The position numbers and the translations under genes were made by a program. The notes under the pieces are model-generated. The model ran no database searches, was not told the DNA's origin, and saw only the letters and a program-made list of their open reading frames with translations. A stretch of DNA of 7,926 bases from assembly GCA_020853405.1 (NCBI GenBank), contig JADYYZ010000307.1, forward strand, positions 1-7,926, given 5' to 3'. This document shows, piece by piece, positions 1 through 5,369 of this stretch. This DNA is from Acetobacteraceae bacterium. GTDB lineage: Bacteria > Pseudomonadota > Alphaproteobacteria > Acetobacterales > Acetobacteraceae. Numbering within the stretch: position 1 is the first letter of the stretch; every line of letters begins with the position of its first letter.

Positions 1-744
1 CGCCTCGGCCACCCTGACCGCCGCGGCGCCGGCTTCGGCGGCGATCGCCGGGTCGATCCGCGCCGGCGCGAAGGTCGCGTGCAGGATGTGGTCGTGATGG
101 CGGTTCTCGACCGCATCGAACACCGCCACCTCGCCACCGGCGCCGCGCGCCACCACCACCGAGAGCTCGGCGGCGAAGTCGACGAATTTCTCCAGCACCA
201 GCGGCTTCGGCTTCAGCCGCGCGAAGGCCGGCGCCAGATCCGCCGGCGCGCGCAGCCGCGCCTGGCCCTTGCCGTCATAGCCGAGCCGCGTGGTCTTCAG
301 CACCGCAGGCAGGCCCAGCTGCGCGACGGAAGCTGCGAGGTCCGCCTCGGTCTCGATCGCTTTCCATGGGGCGAGGCGCACCTTCGCCGACTGCAGGAAC
401 CGCTTCTCGGCCAGCCGGTCCTGGCTGATGCGCAGCACCAAAGGCGAGGGCCGCACCGGCACCAGGCGCTCCAGCAGGTCGAGGCCGGCGGCCGAGACGT
501 TCTCGAACTCGAACGTCACGACATCGACGCCGGCGGCGAATTTCTCCAATGCTGCCTGGTCGTCATAGGCGGCAACGGTTGCGCGGGCCGCCACCTGCGC
601 GGCCGGCGCATCCGGCTCCGGCCCATACACGTGCACGCGATAGCCGAGCCGGGCAGCGGCGATCGCACTCATCCTGCCGAGCTGGCCGTTGCCGACGATG
701 CCGATCACGGAACCGGGCGGGAGTACCCCTGCCAGCTCAGGCAT
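1..744 (-). CDS. purK: N5-carboxyaminoimidazole ribonucleotide synthase PurK (3' end missing, runs off the left edge)
   Basis: PurK is a cytoplasmic ATP-grasp enzyme that uses ATP and bicarbonate to carboxylate aminoimidazole ribonucleotide to N5-CAIR in de novo purine synthesis. The frame stays open from ATG at 744 to base 1, giving 248 residues; the family is about 350-380 residues, so roughly the last third is outside the window. Visible landmarks are the N-terminal nucleotide-fold loop GIVGNGQLGRM (about residues 15-25), DVVTFEFENV, the ATP-grasp loop KTTRLGYDGKGQ (150-161), LVLEKFV with a glutamate at about 185, ELSVVVARG, and AVENRHHDHIL (about 211-221), the PurK equivalent of the usual ENxHxxGIL segment. 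The start codon overlaps the last 8 nt of purE, so the two are translationally coupled and almost certainly co-transcribed. The glycine loop reads GNGQLG where GGGQLG is usual, a conservative difference. Confidence 0.95.
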   Translation of the reverse strand, partial: MPELAGVLPPGSVIGIVGNGQLGRMSAIAAARLGYRVHVYGPEPDAPAAQVAARATVAAYDDQAALEKFAAGVDVVTFEFENVSAAGLDLLERLVPVRPSPLVLRISQDRLAEKRFLQSAKVRLAPWKAIETEADLAASVAQLGLPAVLKTTRLGYDGKGQARLRAPADLAPAFARLKPKPLVLEKFVDFAAELSVVVARGAGGEVAVFDAVENRHHDHILHATFAPARIDPAIAAEAGAAAVRVAEA

Positions 745-1231
745 CGGGGGTTTCGGCGACCGCGTCGGTCTGGCGTGCCCGCCAGGCATCGAGCCGTGCC
801 GCCAGCGCCGCATCGGCCAGCGCGAGGATCGCGGCTGCCAGCAGGGCGGCATTGACGGCGCCGGCGCGCCCGATCGCGAGCGTGCCGACCGGGATGCCGG
901 CCGGCATCTGCACGATCGACAGCAGCGAATCCCGGCCCCTGAGCGCGTGGCTTTCCACCGGCACGCCCAGCACCGGCAGCGGGCAGAGGCTTGCCGCCAT
1001 GCCGGGCAGGTGCGCTGCCCCGCCGGCGCCGGCGATGATCACCCTGAGCCCCCGCGCCCTGGCGCCCTTTGCATAGGCATAGAGACGTTCCGGCGTGCGG
1101 TGGGCCGAGACGATCTTCACCTCGTGCGCGATGCCGAGGGCCGCCAGCGTTTCGGCAGCGTGGCGCATGGTCTCGAAATCGGATCTCGAGCCCATGATCA
1201 CCCCGACCACGGGAGAAGGCATCTCGCTCAT
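737..1231 (-). CDS. purE: N5-CAIR mutase PurE, class I (catalytic subunit)
   Basis: PurE interconverts N5-CAIR and CAIR, the step directly after PurK. The 164-residue product matches class I PurE along its whole length: GSRSDFETM (about 14-22), the active-site SAHRTPERL with histidine 44, IAGAGGAAHLPGM (66-78), PVLGVPVES, and SLLSIVQMPAGIPVGTLAIG (102-121), ending with the family-typical WRARQTDAV stretch. I chose the ATG at 1231 because it leaves a short natural N-terminus and sits 4 nt after the stop of the upstream YdcH-like gene; an in-frame ATG at 1222 and a TTG at 1243 are alternatives. None has a strong Shine-Dalgarno sequence, which fits coupling to the upstream gene. Its 3' end overlaps purK. 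Confidence 0.96.
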   Translation of the reverse strand: MSEMPSPVVGVIMGSRSDFETMRHAAETLAALGIAHEVKIVSAHRTPERLYAYAKGARARGLRVIIAGAGGAAHLPGMAASLCPLPVLGVPVESHALRGRDSLLSIVQMPAGIPVGTLAIGRAGAVNAALLAAAILALADAALAARLDAWRARQTDAVAETPDA

Positions 1232-1235
1232 CGGG

Positions 1236-1439
1236 CTAGGCAATGATGTCCGGAAGCATGCGGCTTTCGATCCAGGCGATCTCGTCCTTCAGCTTCAGTT
1301 TCCGCTTCTTCAGCCGCTGCAGGTGCAGCTGGTCGGTCGCGGCGCTGTCCGACAGCCGCGCGATCGCGGTGTCGAGGTCGCGATGTTCTGACAGCAGCTG
1401 ATAAAGGCGCGCTTCCAGCTCGGCGAGATCCTCTTCCAT
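1236..1439 (-). CDS. YdcH-like small coiled-coil protein (DUF465), copy 1
   Basis: This is a 67-residue, highly charged, helical protein of the YdcH/DUF465 type, whose function is not established. It has an N-terminal heptad-like helix (EEDLAELEARLYQLLSEHRDLD) and the family signature near the C-terminus, LQRLKKRKLKLKDEIAWIE, a short Lys/Leu-rich coiled coil. I chose the ATG at 1439: it has a GGGGA stretch about 11 nt upstream and gives the usual family length. An in-frame extension to 1508 would only translate a degenerate 13-bp repeat array and is not family-like. It lies immediately upstream of purE (stop codon 4 nt before the purE ATG), so it is probably the first gene of a three-gene unit with purE and purK. 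A second, more diverged member lies at 2760-2954. Confidence 0.85.
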   Translation of the reverse strand: MEEDLAELEARLYQLLSEHRDLDTAIARLSDSAATDQLHLQRLKKRKLKLKDEIAWIESRMLPDIIA

Positions 1440-1457
1440 CCCGGTCGTTCCCCGACT

Positions 1458-1533
1458 CCGCACAGGCTTCCGGCACAGGCTTCCGGCACAGACCTCTGGC
1501 ACAGGCAATCCGCAAAGGCATCTGGCACAAGCG
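1458..1533. repeat. Degenerate 13-bp tandem repeat array A (about six units)
   Basis: About six imperfect copies of a 12-14 bp unit follow one another, with best form CCGGCACAGGCTT; the second copy (1470-1482) is exact and the outer copies drift. The array fills most of the 144-bp divergent spacer between the YdcH-like gene (minus) and the phosphofructokinase gene (plus), so it lies in both upstream regions. The unit is not a multiple of three, so no frame through it gives a constant peptide. The core GCnCAGGC also occurs in array B at 2998-3062. An 8-bp palindrome, TTGCGCAA, sits at 1561-1568 just before the phosphofructokinase ribosome binding site. Confidence 0.75.
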
Positions 1534-1583
1534 CGAGCCCGGCGGGCAGACTAGCGGTTGTTGCGCAAACGGTGGAGTCTGCG

Positions 1584-2666
1584 ATGCCGAGGATCGGCGT
1601 GATGACCACGGGCGGCGACTGCGCCGGGCTGAACGCCGCGATCAGGGCAGTGGTGGCGACCTGCACCGGCCAGGGGGCCGAGGTGCTTGGCATCCTGAAG
1701 GGCACCGAAGGGCTGATGGCGGACCCGCCGGGGTTCGTCGTGCTCGATGCCGGGATCGTCGACGGCCCGCTGCTGCGCCAGGGCGGCACCACGCTGGGCA
1801 GCGTCAACCGCGGCAATCCGCTGCGCCACCCGATGCCGGATGGCAGCACGATCGACTTCTCGGCGAAGGTGAAGGCCGGCTACCAGGCGCTCCGCCTCGA
1901 CAACCTGGTCGCGATCGGCGGCGACGGCAGCATGCGGATCATGGCGGAACTGGCGCGTCGCACCGGCATCCGGTTCATCGGCGTGCCGAAGACCATCGAC
2001 AACGACCTTGCCGCGACCGATTCGACGATCGGCTTCGCCACCGCCGTCGAGGTCGCGGTCGAGGCGCTCGACCGGCTGCAGCCGACGGCGGCGAGCCACA
2101 GCCGGATCATGGTGCTGGAGGTGATGGGGCGCGATTCCGGCCATATCGCGCTGTCGGCCGGGATCGCCGGCGGCGCCGACGTGATTCTGATCCCGGAAAT
2201 CCCGTGGCGGGTGGCGGCGGCGGCGGCGGCGATCGCGCGGCTGGCCGCGCGCGGGCGCAACTATGCGCTGGTGGTGGTCGCCGAGGCGGTGCGCGACCCC
2301 GAAGGCGCGCAGGCCGTGGTCGGGCCGTCGCGGCCTGGCGCGATGCCGCGGCTGGGCGGCATCGGCGGCCGGGTTGCCGCCATCCTGGAACGCGCGACCG
2401 GGGCCGAGGCGCGGGTCACCGTGCTGGGCCATGTGCAGCGTGGCGGCCAGCCGGGGGCGACCGACCGCGTGCTGGCGGCAGGGCTCGGCGTGCGTGCGGC
2501 CGAGCTGGCGTTGGCCGGGGTGTCGGGCAGGATGGTCGCGGTGCAGGGCGGCGTGCTGGGCGATGTCGCGATCGACGAGGCGGTGGCAGCCCAGCGCCCG
2601 GTCGACCCTGCCGGGCAGCTGGTGGCGACCGCCCGCGCCCTGGGCATCAGCATGGGAGACGCATGA
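1584..2666 (+). CDS. pfkA: 6-phosphofructokinase, PfkA superfamily, group III-like; phosphoryl donor (ATP or PPi) ambiguous
   Basis: The enzyme phosphorylates fructose 6-phosphate to fructose 1,6-bisphosphate in glycolysis. The 360-residue product shows, in order, the N-terminal nucleotide loop TTGGDCAGLNAAIR (about 8-21), GGDGS (112-116), the catalytic PKTIDND (135-141, catalytic Asp in TIDND), the substrate motif MGRDSGHIA (181-189), and LGHVQRGGQPGATDR (281-295). Glycine in GGDGS is the ATP-type residue, since PPi enzymes have GGDD, but lysine in PKTIDND replaces the glycine of classical ATP enzymes such as E. coli PfkA. The G/K pair is known from group III enzymes, where donor use must be tested. 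I chose the ATG at 1584, preceded by GGTGGAG at 1571-1577 with 6-nt spacing; the GTG at 1572 lies inside that ribosome binding site. The gene is divergent from the purine unit and followed on the same strand by another YdcH-like gene. Confidence 0.93.
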   Translation: MPRIGVMTTGGDCAGLNAAIRAVVATCTGQGAEVLGILKGTEGLMADPPGFVVLDAGIVDGPLLRQGGTTLGSVNRGNPLRHPMPDGSTIDFSAKVKAGYQALRLDNLVAIGGDGSMRIMAELARRTGIRFIGVPKTIDNDLAATDSTIGFATAVEVAVEALDRLQPTAASHSRIMVLEVMGRDSGHIALSAGIAGGADVILIPEIPWRVAAAAAAIARLAARGRNYALVVVAEAVRDPEGAQAVVGPSRPGAMPRLGGIGGRVAAILERATGAEARVTVLGHVQRGGQPGATDRVLAAGLGVRAAELALAGVSGRMVAVQGGVLGDVAIDEAVAAQRPVDPAGQLVATARALGISMGDA

Positions 2667-2693
2667 CCACACTCATGCACAACCGCCGATTGT
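2661..2693 (+). terminator. Possible weak terminator: two small hairpins at the phosphofructokinase stop codon
   Basis: GCATGA (2661-2666, containing the TGA stop) pairs exactly with TCATGC (2673-2678) around a 6-nt loop. A second, weaker dyad follows, ACAA (2679-2682) with TTGT (2690-2693). There is no run of Ts afterwards, so this is at best a weak or factor-assisted terminator, or an RNA 3'-end structure. Confidence 0.3.
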
Positions 2694-2716
2694 AATGGCG
2701 CGGGCATCGGCGAATC

Positions 2717-2725
2717 TGCTAGACT
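2717..2725 (+). promoter_or_regulatory. Possible extended -10 promoter element upstream of the second YdcH-like gene
   Basis: TGCTAGACT has a TGn extension followed by a -10-like TAGACT, 34 nt before the ATG at 2760. No convincing -35 is seen. The same TGCTAnnnT form occurs upstream of two LysM/HExxH genes further right. The element lies inside an imperfect dyad, GCGAA (2710-2714) with TTCGC (2725-2729), which could be an operator or chance. Confidence 0.35.
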
Positions 2726-2759
2726 TCGCTTCCCGCCACCTCGAGCCAGGGGAGTGCCC

Positions 2760-2954
2760 ATGCCTCTCGGCCAGCGGCTGCAGACCCTTCGCGACCGTCA
2801 CGCAGCACTTGAGGCGCGCGTCGCCGACGAAGGGACGAGGCCCCGTCCCGACGAAGTCGAGCTGGCGCGCCTGAAGCGCGAGAAACTGCGGCTGAAGGAG
2901 GAGATGGAGCGGTTGCGCGTGGCCGGAATGGCAGGCGCCCGCGCCCGCGCCTGA
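2760..2954 (+). CDS. YdcH-like small coiled-coil protein (DUF465-type), copy 2
   Basis: This 64-residue protein is made of two charged helical stretches, LGQRLQTLRDRHAALEARV and ELARLKREKLRLKEEMERLR, separated by a Pro-rich turn (GTRPRPDE). The second helix carries the Leu/Lys signature of YdcH/DUF465 proteins and resembles the C-terminal part of the copy at 1236-1439, though the rest has diverged. The last ten residues (GMAGARARA) are low-complexity. I chose the ATG at 2760, preceded by AGGGGAG at 2748-2754 with 5-nt spacing; the in-frame GTG at 2754 is part of that ribosome binding site. It lies 93 nt downstream of the phosphofructokinase gene and probably has its own promoter. No function can be assigned from sequence. 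Confidence 0.75.
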   Translation: MPLGQRLQTLRDRHAALEARVADEGTRPRPDEVELARLKREKLRLKEEMERLRVAGMAGARARA

Positions 2955-2997
2955 GCCCGCGCCTCAGTCGGCTCGACGGCTCGGGCCGCCGCGTGGC

Positions 2998-3062
2998 CAG
3001 GCCCCCTGCTCAGCCCCCCAGCTCAGGCCGCCTGCTCAGGCCCCCTGCTCAGGCCGCCTCGT
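2998..3062. repeat. 13-bp tandem repeat array B (five units), entering the trcR 3' end
   Basis: Five consecutive 13-bp units of consensus CAGGCCSCCTGCT occupy 2998-3010, 3011-3023, 3024-3036, 3037-3049 and 3050-3062; the second and fifth are the most divergent. The array fills the right half of the gap between the convergent YdcH-like and TrcR genes and covers the last four trcR codons and its stop. Some units contain the short inverted repeat CAGGC-c-GCCTG, so the transcript could fold. The unit aligns with that of array A (1458-1533) at 9 of 13 positions in the register nGCnCAGGCnnCC. Confidence 0.85.
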
Positions 3063-3660
3063 GCTCCTCGGGTGAGGCCGGCGATTCGGTGGCCGGATGG
3101 TTGGCGGCATGCTCGGCGGCCGGCTGGCCCTCGCGCCCGCGGCGGTCGCGCACCGCCTCGGCCTCGGCATTCAGGTCGCCCTGGCTGCACAGGCCGAGGG
3201 TCACCGGATCGGCCGGCTTGATGTTGGCCGCGTTCCAGTGCGTGCGGTCGCGCACCTTGGCGATCGTGTCCTTGGTGGTGCCGATCAGCTTGGCGATCTG
3301 CGCCTCCGACAGGTCGGGGTGGTTCTTCAACAGCCAGGCGATCGCGTTCGGCTTGTCGTTGCGCTTCGATACCGGGGTGTAGCGGGCACCCTTGCCGCGC
3401 GCGGTGGGCTGCGGCAGCGTGCTGCGCGACAGGTTCAGCCGGGTGGCCGGATCGGCCTCGCAGCGGGCGATCTCCTCGCGCGTGAGCTGGCCCGAGGTGA
3501 TCGGATCGTGGCCGACGATGCCGATCGCGACCTCGCCATCGGCGATCGCCTGGATCTCCAGCGCGTGCATGCCCACGAACTCGGCGATCTGCTCGAAGGA
3601 AAGCGAGGTCTTGTCGATCAGCCACACCGCGGTGGCCTTCGGCATCAGGGGAACAGCCAT
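3049..3660 (-). CDS. trcR: TrcR/DUF1013 family cell-cycle-type transcriptional regulator
   Basis: The 203-residue product matches the alphaproteobacterial DUF1013 family, which databases name cell cycle transcriptional regulator TrcR. The N-terminus MAVPLMPKATAVWLIDKTSL is the usual family start. It leads into a helix-turn-helix-like stretch (SFEQIAEFVGMHALEIQAIA, about 21-40) and then DGEVAIGIVGHDPI. A second helix-turn-helix-like segment, LSEAQIAKLIGTTKDTIAKV (about 117-136), is followed by the conserved block HWNAANIKPADPVTLGLCSQ (141-160). The last 40 residues are Ala/Glu/Pro-rich and probably disordered, and the final codons lie within a 13-bp tandem repeat. I chose the ATG at 3658-3660 for the family N-terminus and a GGAAAGG sequence about 10 nt upstream; an extension to 3720 has no family-like sequence. 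It is divergent from the DUF1192 gene, with 113 bp between the start codons. Confidence 0.9.
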   Translation of the reverse strand: MAVPLMPKATAVWLIDKTSLSFEQIAEFVGMHALEIQAIADGEVAIGIVGHDPITSGQLTREEIARCEADPATRLNLSRSTLPQPTARGKGARYTPVSKRNDKPNAIAWLLKNHPDLSEAQIAKLIGTTKDTIAKVRDRTHWNAANIKPADPVTLGLCSQGDLNAEAEAVRDRRGREGQPAAEHAANHPATESPASPEEHEAA

Positions 3661-3773
3661 GGTTTCAAGCCTTTCCGGGCGTCGGCGGCCCACGATTTCG
3701 GCCGCTGCAATTCGCCGCACCGGCCGTTCATGTGTATGGTTCGACCGCCCGGGTCAAGCAAGGAAGCGCTGCG

Positions 3774-3959
3774 ATGGAAGACGACCTGCCCCGCCCCAAG
3801 CCGGTCCTGCTGGCGCGCCCGCCGCTCGATGATTTCTCGGTCGGCGCGCTTGCCGACTATATCGCCGACCTCAGGGCCGAGATCGCCCGGGCCGAGGCGG
3901 CGATCGCCGCCAAGCAGGGGGCCAAGGCGGCGGCCGAGGCGGTCTTCAGGCGGGGCTAG
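3774..3959 (+). CDS. DUF1192 family small protein
   Basis: The 61-residue acidic, Ala-rich protein fits the DUF1192 pattern: a Pro-rich lead (RPKPVLLARPPLDDFSV) followed by one long helix, LADYIADLRAEIARAEAAIA, ending KAAAEAVFRRG. Family members share the LxxRIxxLExEIxRxxxxIxxKxxxxxAAExxF layout; their function is unknown. The ATG at 3774 is preceded by AGGAAG (3761-3766) with 7-nt spacing, which favours it over the in-frame ATG at 3732. It is transcribed away from trcR; a TATGGT at 3735-3740 could be its -10 element, with only a poor -35 (TTCGCC at 3711). The gene ends 44 nt before the convergent rpmE stop. Confidence 0.8.
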   Translation: MEDDLPRPKPVLLARPPLDDFSVGALADYIADLRAEIARAEAAIAAKQGAKAAAEAVFRRG

Positions 3960-3973
3960 GACGCGGGTCCGGC

Positions 3974-4003
3974 GTCGGGCCGGGCTGGGTCGGGCCGAAC
4001 TGG
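3974..4003. repeat. 15-bp tandem duplication between convergent DUF1192 and rpmE genes
   Basis: GTCGGGCCGGGCTGG (3974-3988) is followed directly by GTCGGGCCGAACTGG (3989-4003), 13 of 15 identical. The copies fill most of the 44-bp convergent spacer and abut the rpmE stop codon. A small stem, CCGGC (3969-3973) with GCCGG (3979-3983), overlaps the first copy; no T-run follows on either strand, so I do not call a terminator. Confidence 0.6.
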
Positions 4004-4234
4004 TCAGCCCTGCTTCAGGCCGATGCCGGCGAAGCGCTTGTTGAACTTCGCGACCTGCCCGGCGGTCGAGGAGACCTGCTGGCGCTGGCCGGTCCAGGCC
4101 GGGTGCACCTTGGGGTCGATGTCGAGCCGCAGCGTGTCGCCGGGCTTGCCCATGGTGCTGCGGGTCTTGAACTCGGTGCCGTCGGTCATCACGACGGTGA
4201 TCTCGTGGTAGTCGGGGTGGATGTCGGACTTCAT
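4004..4234 (-). CDS. rpmE: 50S ribosomal protein L31, zinc-independent (cysteine-free) form
   Basis: L31 is a small protein at the subunit interface of the 50S ribosome. The 76-residue product begins MKSDIHPDYHEITVVMTDGT and continues FKTRSTMGKPGDTLRLDIDPKVHPAWTG, the alphaproteobacterial L31 pattern, and ends AKFNKRFAGIGLKQG. It has no cysteine, so it lacks the zinc-binding motif of C+ L31 proteins and should work without zinc. I chose the ATG at 4234 for its match to the family N-terminus and an AGGAG 8 nt upstream; the longer in-frame reading to 4315 is untypical. It is convergent with the DUF1192 gene and has a promoter-like sequence of its own at 4287-4315, so it is probably transcribed alone. 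Confidence 0.96.
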   Translation of the reverse strand: MKSDIHPDYHEITVVMTDGTEFKTRSTMGKPGDTLRLDIDPKVHPAWTGQRQQVSSTAGQVAKFNKRFAGIGLKQG

Positions 4235-4286
4235 CGGGCATGCTCCTGCGGCGCGCCGATTGCCGGCCGGCGCGCGGGAAGGGGCG

Positions 4287-4315
4287 CGTATAGCGGCGCA
4301 ACGCTTTCTGCGCAA
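4287..4315 (-). promoter_or_regulatory. Candidate sigma70-type promoter for rpmE
   Basis: On the minus strand, TTGCGC (4315-4310) lies 17 bp before TATACG (4292-4287), which matches the -10 consensus at four positions including TATA. Transcription would start near 4280, about 45 nt before the rpmE start codon. Spacing and position are good; the -35 shares only TTG with the consensus. Confidence 0.5.
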
Positions 4316-4319
4316 CCAG

Positions 4320-4334
4320 CAGCCGCGGCGGCTG
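4320..4334. repeat. 15-bp inverted repeat downstream of the third LysM/HExxH gene, upstream of the rpmE promoter
   Basis: CAGCCGC (4320-4326) and GCGGCTG (4328-4334) are perfect reverse complements around one base. The dyad lies 36 nt past the stop codon of the gene ending at 4371 and just upstream of the possible rpmE -35. No U-tract follows on the minus strand, so it could be a transcript-end hairpin without a classical terminator tail, or an operator. GC-rich chance pairing is possible. Confidence 0.35.
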
Positions 4335-4370
4335 TGGGCCGGGCAAGCCGGCTTCGGTCCGCGAAAGTGC

Positions 4371-5363
4371 CTACCTGAGCCAGCCGCTCATCAGCACGCG
4401 CTCGGCGGGATCATCGCCGTTGCCCAGCAGATCGCGCCGGATCCCGCGCTTCAGCTCGGCAACCGCGTTCAGCGTTTTCGACGGATCGCGGAAATCGGGT
4501 ACTTCCTTGTCGAAATCCCGCACCACCTTCCTGGTGCTGACCCCGCCCCGCAGATAGTGGCCAAGCACGATCGCCGCCTTCACGCTGTCGCTGATATCGG
4601 GCTTGTCAAGCAGTGCCTTGGCCGCCGCGGGGTCGGTGTTCCAGGTCCACAGCGCCTCGGCGGTGTATGCGATGAACTCGTTCTGCCAGCGTCGCATGTC
4701 AAATCCGGCGAACTTGCGGTCGAGTACGGCGTGCGTTGCCTCGTGCACGATGTTGAGCCGGCTTTCGAATGAGGTGGTCGAGCTGTTGCGGAACAGGAAG
4801 ATGTTGTCCGCCAGATCGTACTTGGCCGATGCGGAAAGCCCCGGCTCGACCTTGGCGCTGAGCAGCCCGTCGTGCAGCGCCTGGCGGACATGAAACAAGT
4901 CGCGCGGCTCGACCGAGAACGGCGCGAAGCTCAGCACGGGATAGTTTGGCACGATCTTGCTGATGGTCAGCGCGACCATGGTGTGGAAGGGCAGGCCCGG
5001 CACCTTGCGCGACCAGCCCAGCGGCGGGATCTGGATGAAGCCCGGATCTGCATCGATGAAGCGGAAGTTCTTGCCGTCTGCGGTGGCGCGCCAGCAGCCG
5101 ATGAAGTGGTGCATGTACCAGTTCACCTCGCGCGGCGTCGGCTCCTCCTTGGTCGTCGTGCCGAAGTTCCACGAGATCAGGTCCCACACGTCGCCGACGG
5201 CCCAGCCGGTGGCCATGGTGCCCCAGGTGTCGGCGCCGCCGACGCGCACCGATCGGCGCGTGCCGGAGCGGGGCCACGGCGGCATGGGACCCGTGGGCTT
5301 CTGCATGCGGTCGAGCTTGAAATGCGGCTCCGGCGCATGCCGCGGCTTGGGTGGCATGGTCAT
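4371..5363 (-). CDS. LysM-like / HExxH putative metallopeptidase, paralog 3 (last gene of a three-gene tandem family)
   Basis: I do not recognise a named family for this 330-residue protein. It has a Pro-rich N-terminus without a signal peptide or membrane segment. A LysM-like module follows: ADTWGTMA (44-51), GDVWDLISWNF (57-67), an inserted helix, VNWYMHHFIGCW (80-91), DGKNFRFIDADPG (96-108) and the closing strand FIQIPP. The zinc-protease motif HEATH is at 207-211, and NEFIAY (228-233) could provide a glutamate third ligand at 229. The C-terminal block DFRDPSKTLNAVAELKRGI (290-308) is shared with both paralogs. Its LysM start has diverged most, with ADTW where the others have GENW. It has one cysteine (C90), shared with both paralogs. 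The ATG lies 6 nt after the stop of the preceding paralog with only a weak GGGGTG upstream, so translation is probably coupled. Zincin activity is inferred from the motif. Confidence 0.85.
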   Translation of the reverse strand: MTMPPKPRHAPEPHFKLDRMQKPTGPMPPWPRSGTRRSVRVGGADTWGTMATGWAVGDVWDLISWNFGTTTKEEPTPREVNWYMHHFIGCWRATADGKNFRFIDADPGFIQIPPLGWSRKVPGLPFHTMVALTISKIVPNYPVLSFAPFSVEPRDLFHVRQALHDGLLSAKVEPGLSASAKYDLADNIFLFRNSSTTSFESRLNIVHEATHAVLDRKFAGFDMRRWQNEFIAYTAEALWTWNTDPAAAKALLDKPDISDSVKAAIVLGHYLRGGVSTRKVVRDFDKEVPDFRDPSKTLNAVAELKRGIRRDLLGNGDDPAERVLMSGWLR

Positions 5364-5369
5364 GAACCG

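Noticed and set aside
79..855. Plus-strand frame (258 codons) opposite purK and purE
   Set aside because: Antisense to clearly conserved PurK and PurE sequence; no motif or ribosome binding site supports it.
1440..1508. N-terminal extension of the first YdcH-like protein
   Set aside because: The extension translates the 13-bp repeat array, is unlike family members, and the ATG at 1439 gives the normal length.
1458..1533. CRISPR-like array from regular short repeats
   Set aside because: Repeats are 12-14 bp and directly adjacent with no unique spacers, so this is a simple tandem repeat.
1551..2672. Minus-strand frame (373 codons) opposite the phosphofructokinase gene
   Set aside because: The plus strand encodes a full-length phosphofructokinase with all motifs and a good ribosome binding site; the antisense product is His/Arg/Ala-rich low complexity.
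3682..3717. Promoter for trcR (TTGCAG at 3710-3705 on the minus strand)
   Set aside because: The -10 position 17 bp downstream reads CGCCGA, with no resemblance to a -10 element, so I did not annotate it.
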